Source: Amblyornis subalaris
Lineage: Eukaryota; Chordata; Aves; Passeriformes; Ptilonorhynchidae
Direction of reading: 5' to 3'
NCBI GenBank assembly: GCA_018881555.1
Contig: JACAXG010000071.1
Span: forward strand, 3,788,537 to 3,852,536
Length of the DNA: 64,000 nucleotides
Of this stretch, positions 10,722 to 25,700 are shown piece after piece (position 1 is the stretch's first letter; each line of letters begins with the position of its first letter). The position numbers were made by a program, and so were the translations under genes. The notes under the pieces were generated by a model. The model saw only the letters and a program-made list of their open reading frames with translations. It made no database searches and was not told the origin of the DNA.

Positions 10722-13700
10722 CTAATCATGGAGAAGGGGAGACAGAGAGATCATTAAGGGAAGCATCCCATCCATCTCACCCAAGTGAGAGAGCACTTGG
10801 GACAGGGGAGAACTCATTAACAACACGGGCTGGAACGTTAAGCAAAGGGTTAATAGAGCTCACTGGGGAAACAAGCATTTANACCATACCTCAGGGCAGA
10901 CTGTCCNGGGGCTTTCTTGTGTGTTCTCAGCNCTTATACATAAACTTTGCCAGAACTGGCTAAAAACGGGATGCTGAAGTATCTTCCACTAGCAGATTTC
11001 AAAGAGTTTGATTGTATGTGCCTGTACNGATGCTCATGCATAGAAAGCAAAAATAACCAAGGCAAGCAAACTTTCCAAGAGCACTGGTTTGCACTGTGTG
11101 GGGGCTGTTTGTGAGCTGCCTCTCCAGGTGAATGCCAAGGTCTGTGCTGCAGAGAAGAGCAGTGTTAAAAGTCTGAGAAATGGATCTTTTATCAGGGAAA
11201 CAATAGATAGGCAAACTGCACTCCAGGAATGGATTTACTGCATGTCCCTTTAAAAGCCTTCACAAGCAGCACTTAGTCAGTAAGCAGCACCAGTGGCTGC
11301 CTATTTGGGTCTCTGTGGTCAGCAGATCATCTGGGATCTGCTGCAGCTGTGAGGAGGCGGGGAGGGCACAAGGGTGCTAAGAGATGGCTTCAGCCATTTC
11401 TTTTGCTGTCTGCCTGGCCAGTGGAGTGAGGAGGAGGTAGGCAAGGCGTACAGCAGGCAAAGCTGTGTTTTGGGGCTTCTGGGTATGCAAAGGGAGTGGA
11501 GCTTTATGATGGACTGTGGGTTTGTGAGAGTGCTGTGAGAAGTGGGAGCTGTGGGGCTATAGGAGCTGCTGGGGAAATGTTGCAAAATTGAGTAGAAATG
11601 TGTGTTGGTGTAAGAGAGGAGAGCCTAATCCCCTACTGCAAATAATGTTAGTCTTGCTGCTCTTTCAGATGCATTTTACCTTAAGGACATGGGAGACCCA
11701 GTAGGACTCCCAATCATGTGCTTAGGGGGTCTGTAAGTGCCTTGTTGAGTTTGGGAGGATCAGGGTGGGTTAAGCATTAACCACCACTTCGAAGGTCCCC
11801 ACTCTTCCTATCTGGCTCTCTGTAGTGTCCTGCACACCTGTGGCACAGCCAGTCCCTGAAAGCAATGGGTACATGGGGACATGCAATTTCCTCGGAGGAG
11901 GCTGCAGCACCGCAGGAGCTCCCGTGGCAGGTGAGAATGTCCCTATGAGCCTCAGTATCGCCAGGCTCTGCTGGAGCTGTGCAGAGGATGTGATGCTGCC
12001 TCTGTAGCTTTGCTTTACATATGCAGTTCATGGCATCCTGGAAATCTCAGCCCTTAATCATCCCCTATGAGCATGTGTTGACACAAGTGAGTAAATGTGC
12101 ACCAGTGCAGGCAACAGCCCTCTGTGGACACATTCAACCCTGGCAAACCCTGTAGCTGTGCTTCCTTGTAGGAGCATGAGGTGGAAAGACCTCGTGGCCT
12201 GCCCTGTCAATTTTTAAGCCCACAAATTCTTGCTCTGGGTTTAGCAGTACTTTGCCCAGGCTACTTCTACGTGTCCTTGTGTTTCCCATGGAAATTCCCT
12301 GTGCAGAGCTGAGGCTGCATCTGCTCCTATGGCAGAGAGGTAGTTACAGCATGGATTAACTTTTATTCAGACCTACAGTATTGTAAGTAAAATGTATTAC
12401 TTACTAAACAGGGAGAAATGAAACTGAGTGTGAACCTGACTGCACAGGGGAACAGTCCTATGTATCCATAAGGGGCTGGTAGAAGAGACACAGAAGCTTT
12501 CTCTGGGTTTAGAATAAGGCTTTCTTGGGAGTGTAGGGAATACAGGACAAAGCAGCATAGAAGCAAGGCTGCAACTACTTCAGTGCCCGTTTTGTATAAA
12601 CACAGCCTGTGGCTCCTGGAAATTCTCCTCCCCCGTGCTGTCAAGCCATGGCAGATCCTGGGGGGGTGGGAGACACAGAAAGGAGACAGCAGCACAGGGG
12701 CAACTTCCCCAGCCCCAAGCCTTGTCTCGGTCTGGGCAAAGCCTCCTNAGACCTTCCCTTTAGTAAAGCTCCAGGGCACAAGCCCAGTTTGGTGTGGGGA
12801 TGGGAACCGGGCTGGAGTGGGGACCACTGGAGGGCACGTCTGAGCCGGCACCACTCCCGCTGCCGGCCCTCAGCATTCAGGTGCCGTTTTCCCTGTCGCG
12901 CCTGCAGCGGCAGCTTTAACAGGGGGCAAGTTTGAAAGGCTCTTGGGGTCCCCTTTGGAACGGCTTGGCTCCGAGTGCAGACAGTGATGACTGAGGGGAA
13001 ATGTCTGAAAGACAAAAGCAATGTGCTCGTCTGTCTCTGCCTGCCCTCCTGTGACTGCTGTGTGGAGACTGCAGTAATAAGTCACGGGTCGTGCTCTCAC
13101 CAGAGCAGGTACCTTCTGCTGCTCTCCCCAGCAACGAGTCAATACCCCAAGGAGGCTTTAATCAAGCAGACAAATTATCTTCCCATAATTGATTCTCCAG
13201 ACTGGACTGCTCCCGGCTGAATGTGCTTAAACCCTCCTGTCCTGTGCCAGAGCCCGCCCTCCCTTCTCTTTGCTGGCTTGTTTTTCTTTCCTTTCCTGTG
13301 TTTTTGCTGCTTCCTTTTGCCCTCATTGCTGTACCTGCCAGAGTGACTCTGGGCCTCCTGTCTCGGGACTGTGGGCTCCCCCTGTGTTTAAATTGTTCTC
13401 TTGCCTATAAAAATGCCTCTTGTAGGGAGGTGTCTGTAGGAGCCTCGTCCTGGTGGAGACAGCCCTATGCTGCAGCCAGGCCCTCAGCTCTCTGGTAAGT
13501 GCTGAAGCATGAGATCCAACACCCCACGCATGCTGTGAACCCTGGCAGCCTCCTCCTCGCCTCCCTGGTGCTTCTGTGCAGCTCCAAGAGGTGCAGCTAA
13601 ATTCCATCTCCAGGGCAGGGCACGGAATAGCTGCCCACTCCTTCTCTACCGCTTTAGAGGTAAATGCGTCTGCTGTCAGAAAAGGGTCAGGGAGATGTGG

Positions 13701-16700
13701 GTAGATGCTTTACTCTGAATTATCTGACACTTGGTATTTTTTTGGAGCTCTGTTAAGTTCTATTTCTTGGGGGGGAGAGGATCATGATACACAGGGCAGC
13801 AAGCTCTAAGACGGTGTGCAGCAGCAGCTGAGAAAATACTAGGTTTATTTCCAGGGAAATGGGTCATCTATTATCCCCTAATTTCTGCAAGTGAAATAGG
13901 CTTTAAGATTGCTTCAGCTGCAGAAGCCTTTTTTTCCTTTGTGTGAGACACAACAGCTACTTAGCAACGTGGCTCTTGATGCCCAGGGGACTTGTGGACA
14001 GAGGCTGCAGAGCACTGGGGGCTGGATTNACCTAATGCTTCTGCAACTCATGCTCGGGGCACATTTGTAATTGTGGGGATTTGCACCTAACAAGGATCTG
14101 GACCCTGGATGCAGGGAAGCAGACTGTGTTTGTATTATCTGCAGCAAGCCTGGAGAGGAAACAAACCCCTACTCTCTCAGATGCTGGAGAAATGGCTGCA
14201 AGTGAGAAATTCTGTGAAACTTTGAGCAAGAAACAAGGGCGATCAGCAGCCCATCCCCTACTGTCTGCCTGGGGATGCAGCATCCAGTGAGAAATGGTGC
14301 TGGCCCAGAGTCCTGTTTATAAGGGATCAGCACTCTGCTTGCAACCCTCATCCACCCCTGCTGAGGGATGGGAGCTCTTCGAGGTTCATTTCCTTGCTTC
14401 TCACATGAAAAGCTTTTATCTTGCATTATTGCCAGCTGCCATCTTGGGGTCTGGCCTTTCTCCCCTGGACATGCAGGCAGTCTCCCTTCCACCCTCACTG
14501 CCAATTATCCCTTCCCTGGGTGCCAGCTGTACTCGCCAGCAGTCCCTAGGCTGCACCTTGAGCCTGGCCATGGGAGATCCACCCTGGATGAGTCCAGACA
14601 GAGCAGGGCCTGAGGGACCAGTGGGCGTCTGGAAAAAAACCCTTCTCTCTCTGTGAGAAATGTGGACTGGGAAAGTGATGAAACCATCTTGTGCCTCCCC
14701 TGGCTTTATTTTGGGATAAAAATCTTCTCTCCACATAACACTCAACCACTGTTTCTGCCTGCTGGAAACTCAGCTAGCGTAAGCAAATTCAGAGCTGTCT
14801 TGAGATGGAACAATTAGGAGACCTGAAATTAATTGCTAGTTGTTTGTCTCCAGGACCTGTCCCAAGGGAACTAACCCTTAGGCCATCCTCCAGGTCCTTC
14901 TTCGAGTCCATGAAGCTGCAGNCTCAGCCCATTTTTTTTTTCTTATTAGCACCGAATCCCTTCAATTTCTTCTTCATCAGCTAAATTCTTTGGTGGCTGC
15001 AGGGAAGGAGTGTAATGGCTCCTGAGTGTTGCCCTGTTGGGACTTGCAGCAGTCACAGTGATGTTTGGCCTCTTGTTAACTTTGTGGGGTTTGAAGGAGC
15101 TTGTTCAGCCCAACAATGTTGAAGTTCCTGGAGTCCCAGCCTCATTTCCTTGTCTCCATGCTATAGAGAGAGGCTGTGAGGAGACAGTAAGTCAGATAGG
15201 ATTTTGGTAATGAGAGATGCCCACTACTCCATGCCTATTTCTGTGGAGAATTATCAGCTTTCTACCCCTATGCCTTTTATTTTTACATTTAATTTGTTTC
15301 CAAATGTAAAACTTGCCTGATGCCAGAGATTCCCATTACTGTGTATCCCCTCTATCATTAGCAGGCACTGCCAGTAGTGGCTAATTAGCCATGAGTCAGG
15401 TATCTCTTGGCTGCTCTGCCTTGCAAAGAACCTCAGGCATGTCTGGATGGCTTCCCTGCTTTGAGCAGTGATTTAGGGGATGGATTCTGAGCTTTTTAAT
15501 TGCCTACTTAGCATAATCTGCTTGCTTTGCTTCATGGTGGCACAGGGTGCTGCTGTGCAGGGCTGGCTTTAGCTGCCTCTAGTGCAACATGAAAAAAGAA
15601 AGAGAAGCCTCAAAAGTACTGACCTAGGCTAACCCAGCCTGCTGATCTGAGGCTGGGCCTGGCCTCGCTTTGAAGATGGAGGCAGTGCACAAATAGGTCA
15701 CTTCCATGAGAAGTCCCTTAATCACATCTCCATCCTTGTGCCCAAGCTCTGTTGACCAACGGTGGAGAGAAGGCAGTGCAAAGGTAGCCTTTTTCTTACC
15801 CCCCTCCCTCTGCAACTGGGGCAGGGCATGGAAATCTGTAGGTGTTGATGCAGCTGAGTGCCTCTCCTCCTCCTGCCTCCGCTGTCATCTTCACTTTGTC
15901 CTTGAAGGTGTGTTCAAGAGAGCTGTGAACCCTTGGCTTCCTCCTGCTGCCACTTGATCTGTCCAAGACCTCGGGTTGTTTCCTTTCATTATTTAGGCCT
16001 ATCCTAGCAAAGCAAGGGATAATCCTGCCTCCTCACTGAAACTATCATGTATCAACCTATATCCTTGACAGACCTTCAACTGTGTAAGAGTCATGAAGGC
16101 ACAAGGTCTCTGCTGATTGCTTTAAACACCATCTGCCACTCAGCCTCTGTTACTTTGCTGATTGTCTCTCTATCAAAGTATCCTGCTTCTCCTGCCTGCC
16201 AGTCTTGGCCTTTTTTCTTCTGATAGGGCAGTGTCAAGCTGCTGGGTGACCCTTTCTGCCACCTCTTGACAGCCTTTCCAAATGTATCTGCCTCTTGATG
16301 GTGAACCTCATTGTGGGAGGGTTGCACTGTTTGGGATGCTTTGCACTGTAAGATGAGGACTTCTCTCCACAATTCATCCACCAGCTCATGTCTGTCCAGC
16401 TGACATCTCTGTGAGCAGCAGTTTCTTGGAAACATTGTGTGGGGCAGTTCCTGTACTCCCATATGAACTATTACCATGTGGCTTTAGTTAACTGACTGGT
16501 ATTCTCTAACTTGGCTTCCTCTCACTAAAGCAGAATGATGGTGCCTATTTACCCTGTTGCATAAGGGTGACATGAAGCTGTAGTTAATATTCACCTCATG
16601 CCAGGGATCTCATCTGCCAGAGCTGTCAGCCACAGCGCTGAGTGATGTTTTCAAGGAAAAAAAAAAAGATCCAAAGCCCTTTAGAGCTGTTTCCTTGAAG

Positions 16701-19700
16701 TCCTCTAGACACAAGTGCTTTCACTGCATTTTAAAAGTGCATCTAATGCCACAATGTCTGGCCAATGCACATCAATAACAGAAACAGAGNAATAAGCCCA
16801 GAAGGGATACTCTGTTNTCCACCCAGCTTTGGATTTGCCATGATGAAATTCACTCAGATGAGCAAAGTAAAGCTGTGGTGAGATTTGTGAAAAGGAAAGC
16901 CCATATGCATGTGGTTTGGGAATTAACTCCACACACACAACTACCTTTGCTCTTCCAGAACCAGTCACNGTGTGAAAAATCTGGGGTTTTCTTTGTCACA
17001 ATTATAAAGCTTTGTTTATTGCCTGCCTGTTTTGTGGGTTCAGGTTTGATCCTTTCCACTCAGGAAAGGAAGTAGTTACACTGAAGTGGCCAGCTCTGGG
17101 GATGATGCAAGTGGAAGATACATTAAGGTTCCCTGACATGGCCTTGCCAAGACAGCTCAGTTGTAATCCACAGCTTCCTGATTGCAGTACCAGACTGCTA
17201 TCCAGCTCTCCAGGCAAAGGCTGTCTTCACCTGATACCCTTCTCCCTCTCTGCTCTGTACTGCAGCCCAGTGTGTCTGGCCCTCAAAAAATAATACACTC
17301 TTTGGATCCCACCCTGTTTGGGAGGCAGGTGGTGATGGTTTTCTTTAATTCAGCATGGCAGGAGGCCCGAAGACTTCTGAAAACAAGAATTAATAATATC
17401 TAAAAGCCTAAAAGGTCTATGTCTGTGTAAAGGAGCATTTCTTAATCCATTACTCTTTACGCACTAAACATCAATTTAATGAGAAAGCAAAGCTGGAGTT
17501 ATACAACACTCTAGCATGTATTCTGCTCGTTAAGTGGGAGTGATCTATACAACTGTAAAACAGTGCTAAAACTGAATTCCCTCTAGGATATAAAGGAGTG
17601 AAAATTGTGCAGTAGTTACGCTGGTCCCTGCTGCAGAAATCTTATCCTCCAGCTTTTGAGCTTTTAATTTTAAAACCCCCAAAGTAAATCCCCAAGAGCT
17701 CATCTTCCTAGTTTGGTTAGGCAGCCAATTCAAGCAGGGCAGGGCCAATGGGGTGCAGGCTGTTGGCTGCAGACTCGAGACAGGATTTTGCAGGAAAGGA
17801 GAACTGAGCCTGTTCCTTTCAGTATGGCAAACCTGTCTGAGTATCACCTGGGCAACTGAAAAAGTCTCTTTGGGTGACTGCATAGTTGGGACACACTCCT
17901 AACCCTAACAAGGCACACAGCCACTCTCAGGAACCCACAGGCATGGATGCAGAGGAGAAACTGCCTCCCAGCTCCACCTTCAGCCATTTAGTCAAGCACA
18001 GAAACCAGACAGCCTGGGCTGGGTCTCTCCTGCTCCCTCCAGCTGCTGTTGCATTGAGTCCACGGAGCTGCAAAAGCTTTCTCCTTCCACATTCCTGTGT
18101 GGGTTCTGCCTGTATACTGAAACAGCAGTGCTTCAAGAAATGTATCTTACCCTTTTTGCTTTACCAGTTCATGGGTGGCTCAGGTTTGTACCTGCTCGAT
18201 GTGGGTCACACTGAGAGTAGCTGGGGATGTAATGGCAGTTAGTTTGTTTGTGACCCACTGGTTTGGCAGTGGGGAGGGACACTTGATGTGTGATNCGACT
18301 CCAGTATTGCAGGTCCTTTCCATCTCCCATACCACATCTCCATAACAGCNCAAATGTAATTAAAACCTGGCAGATGCTCCAAGCTCTCTGTATGGCTGGG
18401 CTTGTTAATTCTCTCCTGAACCCACCTAATGTGCTGCCAGAAAGTAGAAATCGCATTTCTACGAACAAGGGAGTCCTGCATCAGCTCTGTGAAAGCCAGA
18501 TGCCAAAGCCCNGGAGGCTGCAAAAGCAAGAGGAGAATTTGGTTCCTCAATGTGGTCTCCATGCAGAGATTCCTCCCTGCTGTCCCTAACCCCCACTAGA
18601 TTTTAGAAATTCCTTCAAAGTATTCCTGCTACACTTATGCTCTTCACAGGACCTCAATGGCNGGAAGGGTACAAGCCAAGGGCACAGGTTTTGAGACAGA
18701 CATTATAGTAAAATACTTCCACTAGCAGACAGAGGGAAGTGGAGAATTTGGATCATGTAAAAAGAGCCTGGCTGAACAAACTTAGGCCCTGGTATCTCCA
18801 AATGAAGCAGCTATTTCTTGCCTTCCTGGTACTGACAACACCCATTTTCTTGCAGNGGCCTCAGATACCAACTCTGCAGGCGTCTTGCTGCAAACTGCAA
18901 ACCATTTCATCTCCACTCTTTAAAGACGAAGCTCTGCTGTTAAATATTTAATCAAAATTAATTTGTGCCTTATGTAACACCTTGTAACTGGGTGTGGTTG
19001 CCAGGCAGAGCTGCCCATTTCAGACCTGTATCTCCCTCCATCGCACGTTGCTGTTGCTCTCTCCCTGCTTGTGCTCACAGATGCTCTGTACCTGGCCAAT
19101 ACTTGGGGCCTGACCCCTCTGTGTGGGATTTCANAGGGCCCAGCACTCTTCCTGTGGCCACAAACCTCCTCTGTGTTGTTACCAAGTGATAAGTTTGCAG
19201 CAGATTGCAGTCCTCTGCTGTNCCCGGGCTGTGCAATCACAGGGAACACTTCCAGTTTGACTCTTCACCCTGAAGTCTAACTGGAGAAGAGGTTTGCTCT
19301 GCCTGCAAGCCAGGAGTATGGAGTCCTGAACTTCTTATCTTTAAGCTTATCTTGGGAGGGCACCTATATCCTGCATCTCCAGTATTCTGCAGGATCCTAT
19401 AAGGAAANTGTCATCTGAGTGGGTCTGGAAAAGGACTCGCTGAGCCCTGAAACCTCAGTGTTGTCCTGTGCTGTGGTTCCCATCTGCAAAGCAGCACAAA
19501 CAGTCCTGCCCTCTGGGGTGTTGGGAGTGAGAGCATTCATAGTGCTCGGATTCAGTGGCAAAGTGGGGCTACAGGTACGAGAGGCAGATGGCCTGGGAAT
19601 CATGGTATTAGGGATTTTATTCCTTAAGATGCACTGGGAACCCGCCTGTGAGTCAGAATGAAAGGTATGATGGAAATGTCAATTCCCATGGGGGATTTTA

Positions 19701-22700
19701 AGTTGCTGGCACACACATCAAAGACTGAAAGCATCAGAAAAGCCCAAGGCCATTCTCAGAGTGCTGCTGATTTTGCATTTCTTTTTATCCAATTCTGCAT
19801 TTATTCCTGTGAGGCTAATGGGGCTGACATGAGCTCTTTTCTTAGTCACTTCTCTGGCTTTTCTTCAGCAGTGGTGATCTGTGTCACAGGAACAGGGTTT
19901 GCTCCAAGAAAGTGAGCAGAGGAGGAGTGGATTTAAAAGAAGTGGAGATTGCTCTTTATCTGGATAGAAAAGCTAGCAAGTGTCAAGGAGGGAACAAGTG
20001 TGGGTGTCTGAATATGCTTCTAGTACTGAAAAGCAGCTGCCATCCATCGGTGGCCAACGTGCTGAGTTGGGTTCCCTGTGCATGAGCCCCTGCACTGTCC
20101 CAGGGCCCTCACCGAGCGCTGGCAGAGAAGTGGGAGGTGAGAAGGGTGGTCACCTCTCTGCCAGCCATCCCAAAGTGGTTCCTACTGAATGGGGTGATCA
20201 GCTGGTGGTAGTGCCTTGTAATGGGACACTTCCCACTGGCAGAGAAGCTTTAAACAAGGACACAGTGAGATGCAGAGCTGGGGGCCAGCTCAGCTCAGCA
20301 CGGGGGTGCATCTGCCAGCCTGGCAGCTCTGGCCATGCTCCTGGGGCCAAACACCCTGCAAGCCCTGCAGGAGGCTCGTCTGTGCTGTGCACTCGGGGGG
20401 ATTGATGTCAGTGCACTTTGGAAAGGGTGAGGAACTGTAAGACCACACAGAAAGGAGTAAATGGCAAAACAGACGAAAGAGAGGGGTGTTGGGGCAGACC
20501 CTGCTGGGGTTTNGTAAGAGGCTGCACAGCAGCTGCTGTGCACCATTTCCAGTCCTGCCTCTCTCTGAGGAGGGCAGTGGTGGCAGACTGGGATGGTGCT
20601 TGGCTGCAGCACCATTTGTCCAGGCAGATCCACACTGTCCCTGCCAGGTTCTTACCACACTTGGGACTTCCTCCGGGGCATCCCGTGCCGGTGCCATTTC
20701 GAGTGTGGGGTTAGGTGGTAAATCAGCTGCCTGCAGATCCTGTCTGAGGATTTCCAGGGGTCATACTCCTGAAAGCAAAGGGACAACTTAGACTTTGCCT
20801 GCACCATAGCAGAACATGAGGCAAGGAGGAGGGCAGAGGAAGACAGGAAAGGAACAAAGATGGTAGTGGAGCAGAAGCATGTATACAAGGAAGGAGATGA
20901 AGAGAAGAGAGAATAAAAGAGGCATNATGAGAAGGCCTGAGATGCCTCTGCCACATGCCAACTCCTCCTGGGGTGGAGGAGAGCAGCAGGAGCTCTGCAC
21001 TACCAGGAAGAACCCCAGCCCAGCCAGCATGTTTCCACCCAGAGNGGGGCTGCGATTTCATACCCTACCGAGGAACAAGTGGAGCTCAGAAGAGGGGTTT
21101 ATTTTCTAGAGCTGTGGCAAGAGCCTGGCTCTAGGCCAGGCAGCACCCAGGGAGGCAGAGGTGGCTGGCACTGCTCTGTTGCAGGGACCCCCTACACCCT
21201 TTTCCTCAAAAGTTCTCCACATTCAAAAAAGCTCAGTGTAGGGACAGCCTGGGTGTCTTAGCTCCTCCCTGCTGTATCCTCAGCAGCACCGTCCCCAGCT
21301 GTGCAGAGAAGCTGCCAACCCGTTGTGTTACACGACAGTGCTAAATTTCTGTTAATTACCTTGATGCCATGATTCCCCAAACTCCATCTCTGGACTGCCT
21401 ATCCGATGGAATCAGATGTGGAAAGGTCACTAATTGGCACCCTTGCCCCATCCCCAAGGTGTTTCTTGCTGGGAGAGATGCCCCTCCTGCAGTAGCACGC
21501 TGGTCTGTGCCCTCCCATGCTCTAGCTGGGAGATGTCAGGACAGGGAACTTTGGCTACTTCCTCATAGTTCATCTTTCCTCCTTGCAGTCCATTCTGCTC
21601 CCGGAGGTTTGAGTTTGGGAGCTTTCAATGCCAGCAGTTCCCTCCTGCTCCTGCAGTAACTCATCAGGAAAAGATGGCACCCAGACAGCTGCTGCCTTCC
21701 TGGCTTTATTTTTGCACGTGTTCTTTAGTGCTGTGACTTAGAACAGAATCCCTTCCTCCGGGGAAGCAGAATGGCAAATGGCAGCTGCTGAAGGCTGGGA
21801 CTTCTGCCCTCTCTACTGTATGTTCCAAATGCTGACAGACACCTGCANTGCCACCCCTTAGCCCTCCAGCCATGGTGCAACATGTGCATTTAGGGATTTG
21901 ATAAGCAAACACCCAGTAAAGCTGTCAGGGAATGCACTGATTTATTCTTTATAGCAAGCGGTTAAAGCGCTGCACTGGGGGCCAACAGCTGCACTGTGCC
22001 TTTCCTCAGCAGTCCCTGAATCTCCAGCNGAACTCCCCAGGGATGCACTGCCAGCATGTGGCAGTTCTGCTGTGCCAAGGGGAGAGGGATCCCAGCCTTA
22101 TGCTCAGCTGAGCATCCCCGGATCCCTGTCCCAGCTCCCATAAGAACCTCACAGCGGCTGGCCCGTGCCCTTGGCTGAGGTGCCTCGTTCTAGGCTGCTA
22201 CTGTGCTGGCAGGGCTGCAGCTGGCACTCTGCTGTCACCTACAACAGCAAACCTCTCCAAGCGGGTGCACGTGCACACCAGGCTCCAGCACAGCAGCTGG
22301 CACAATGTTCTGTGAGCAACTGTTGGCTCACAACTGAGAGTTACCCTCCTGTTCTTTCCTGTGTCCTCACTGATTTAATTTCCACTGACAGACTGGGAAT
22401 TGCACTCAGCCTGCTTGCCTGTAATGCAGTTACAGCCACCAGATGCTCAGCCAGGGTCGGAGTGGGGACGTGGTCTGACATTGTTCTGGGAAGGGTGCTG
22501 GTACTGTAGGTACTGAATTTCTGCAACCACTTAATTAAACTTCTGCTGGCCTTGAAGGGCACCTCAGGTGCTCAGTATCTTCCTTAGGAATGGGGAGAAT
22601 AATATCTTGTGTAATAGTACGTCTCAGGGCCTCTCTAAGGCATGAAACTAGAGGGGGGGTATACGCAGGTGTATAAAAATGTGGTGTGTTATCTGCCAAA

Positions 22701-25700
22701 CACCTGGGTAGTGGAGTAGGGTAACATCCCCTCCTGCTGCCTGCCCTGAAGGGTACTGCACAGCACAAGGTTGGTCAAGTGAAGTGTGGCTGAAGGTACT
22801 ACTGCTACAACCCACCCCTTCCTTTAGATGCTTCTACAAATTGCAGAGAGATTACACTTGGAAAGATTTTCTTTTCCAGGCTGCGTTGCAGTCCAATAAT
22901 GATGATTAAACTTTGGCTAAATGTAGTTTGTCTATTGAGACCTGACTGGTTAATTGTTATCAGTGAGCCTCAGGAGACAGCAGAACAAGGTTAGAAATGC
23001 CACTAATCTACACCAGACATTCAGTGTATTCCCTGGGGCACTGCTGCTTGCTCTGAGCTGTGTGTATTTAATATCTCTCTTTGAATCAAGAAATTCACTC
23101 TATTGCTCTCCTTATAAAGCAAACATGACACTTGCCAAGCCTGAGGAACAAATGGATACATTTCAAATCCAAGTGTTTGTGGTGGCAAAGGGTAACAGAA
23201 ATAGATGCTGGTGTTGCAGTGGGACTGTGGCATCTGTGATGTTTGTCTGTACTCAGCCCTGCCTTTCTGTCTCTGCTCTCCTCATCCTCTGAAGGAAAGT
23301 GCTGGAGCAGTGCAGGGATACTGTGTAAATAACACATTCACCTCTTGAACCCCAAGTTGCAATATATTCCTACAGCACCATTCTTTACTGGGAGAGGTTG
23401 CGTTGGGTTATGTATGGCAAAGGGCCTGGGAAGAGAGGTGGTTCTCCTGCAGAGATCTCTGCTCTCCTCTGCAGCCCCATGAGCCTCCCATGAGCTCTAG
23501 CAGCTTTGAACCAGTGAATATGGCTCTGTACCCTGTCACCAGGCGTACTGTGGGCACAAAAAGTAATTTCCTGATTTCTGTGCACATAACCAGCCCCCCC
23601 CCCCCCCCCCCAGCTGCATTCATATTCTGGAGTAGTTTTAACTGATTTCCATAGAAATATGGCCCACAATCCATATGCTGCCACTCCCAGAGCACACACT
23701 GCCTTGGCTCTGAAGGATTGATTGCAGGGCACTGCCCAGCACCAGCACCAGCCCCAGCCCCGTTAGGGCTCGCTGCATCTGTGCTGTGTCACAAAGTATT
23801 CACTGAGCTGAGGGACAATTCACCTTTTTGGGACACTGCAGATCTCTAGCAAGGCTCATCAGCAGGTCATGGGAGATGGGATCCACCAAGTTGAGGAAAG
23901 TTGCATTTTTGTAGAGCACTTCATTGAGAAATGTTCCTTCCAGTCCCAGGTCCTACAAGAAAAACAGACGGTCAGATACACAGGCTTCCTCAGAGCTATA
24001 CCTATGAGGTGTTTTGAAACCGGAAAGTAAATCTGATGAGGTGCCAGCTGGATGCCCAGTACAGGAAATTATCCAGCAGAGGTGAAGCAGCCCTGTCTGA
24101 CCCAGCATTGCTGTGCTGGGGGATGCAGGCAGCCAGAGAGCTGAATGAGATGCAGTGTTAATTTGAGCTAGTCAGCCTAGGGGCTGACCACCTTATTTCC
24201 ACCTACCACAGGAAGGTGAGAACTCCGTAATTTCCAGGCTTGCTGGAGTCTGGAGAGAATTAACTTCAGAGAAACACAGTTTTGTCAAGCCTCTATGTGT
24301 GAATCTGCTGAAGAAGCTGAGCAGGAAGGCTGGCTCTAAAGCTGCTTCTCCAATCTCAGCTCTTCTGGAAGAATCAAACCCTTCTCAGGTATTTAGATGC
24401 TGCCATACACCCTGGTGGTGTCTGGCTGAGCAGAAGTCCTGCCCATCTGTATGAGTTTAGCTGTGCTGTGAATTTCTCAGGAAGCACTAAGCATTGGCAG
24501 TATTGAGTGTAATGGTAAATTTATAAATGGCTTTACACCACAGAGGGACTCCTCTTCCCATCCTCCACAGTGTGAGTTAGGGGAGCATCTGTGGTCCATG
24601 CAACTTAACTGTGTGGACCAGGGCATGGGGCACCTTTGAAAGAAACCTCAGCATCTTTGGGAACAAAAAGCCTCCCCAGGGGCCAGAAGGGTCATACTTC
24701 AAGAAACTAAGCTGTTTCTTGCTAAGAGGAAAGCCAAGAGCTAATATATTGACACAGTTATTGCAATCAGGAGGTACCACAGAGCTGTGAAAAACAACCA
24801 AAGAAAAAATGTGGGAAAGAGAGATCACATACTCACATGAAAGTGCCACAAGGGCAAAGAAAAATACCCTAGCAGTAGAAATGTAGAACAGAAAAACTCC
24901 CCAATAGGATAGTGCTGGGTTTCATTCAGTTGATAAGGAGGGCTCAGCTGAGGGAGGAAACAAGTCTTCTCCCCATTCTGTATGCAGCTGAGAGGAGAAA
25001 TGAATAAGCAAATGGGTGCCCCATATGTTCACACTGCTCTACCGAGTGTGTGCTTCAGGCACCACCCAGTGACTGAGAGCTAAAAAAAAAAAAGGAGTGA
25101 GAAGGGGAAAAAAAGCTGGATGTATGCACATACATCACCAACAGGCATGGAGCCATAGCTGGCAGAGGTTTGGGATCTTAACTCTAAGCACCAATCAAAG
25201 CCAGTGCTGTATCCTGCTCTGGATATGCTGATTGAGCAGAAAGCACAATCCCAAAGAGACCCTGGCTACAGAGACAGAAAGGAAGAATAAACTAAATACT
25301 TTACAGCCCCATCCCTGTGTGTATACAGAGGATACCCATAAGCAACCAAGGAACCCAAGCAGTGGATCAGTCCTGAAGGACAGCCAGCCACAGCTGGATA
25401 TGGGCCAGGAGCGTACCAAGGCATCATGCCAGTGTCTCCCTTAACCATGAAGCTTCATGGAAATGGAGCCTCCTACGCCAAGTGTAATGTGCACAGATGA
25501 AGAAAGCTGCCGTGAGGATGGCATGGCTGGGCATGCAGCAGTGGATGTCAGAGCAGTAATTAAACTCCCCCAGTTGGAGCTATACCATTAAGATGAATCT
25601 GCATTCCCATTAAAAATCCTGCCTGCAAGGGTTTTGTAAGTAATATAGCTGTAAATATTCACTTCACATTGATATTCCATAAATTCTTAGCCCAGAGGCA

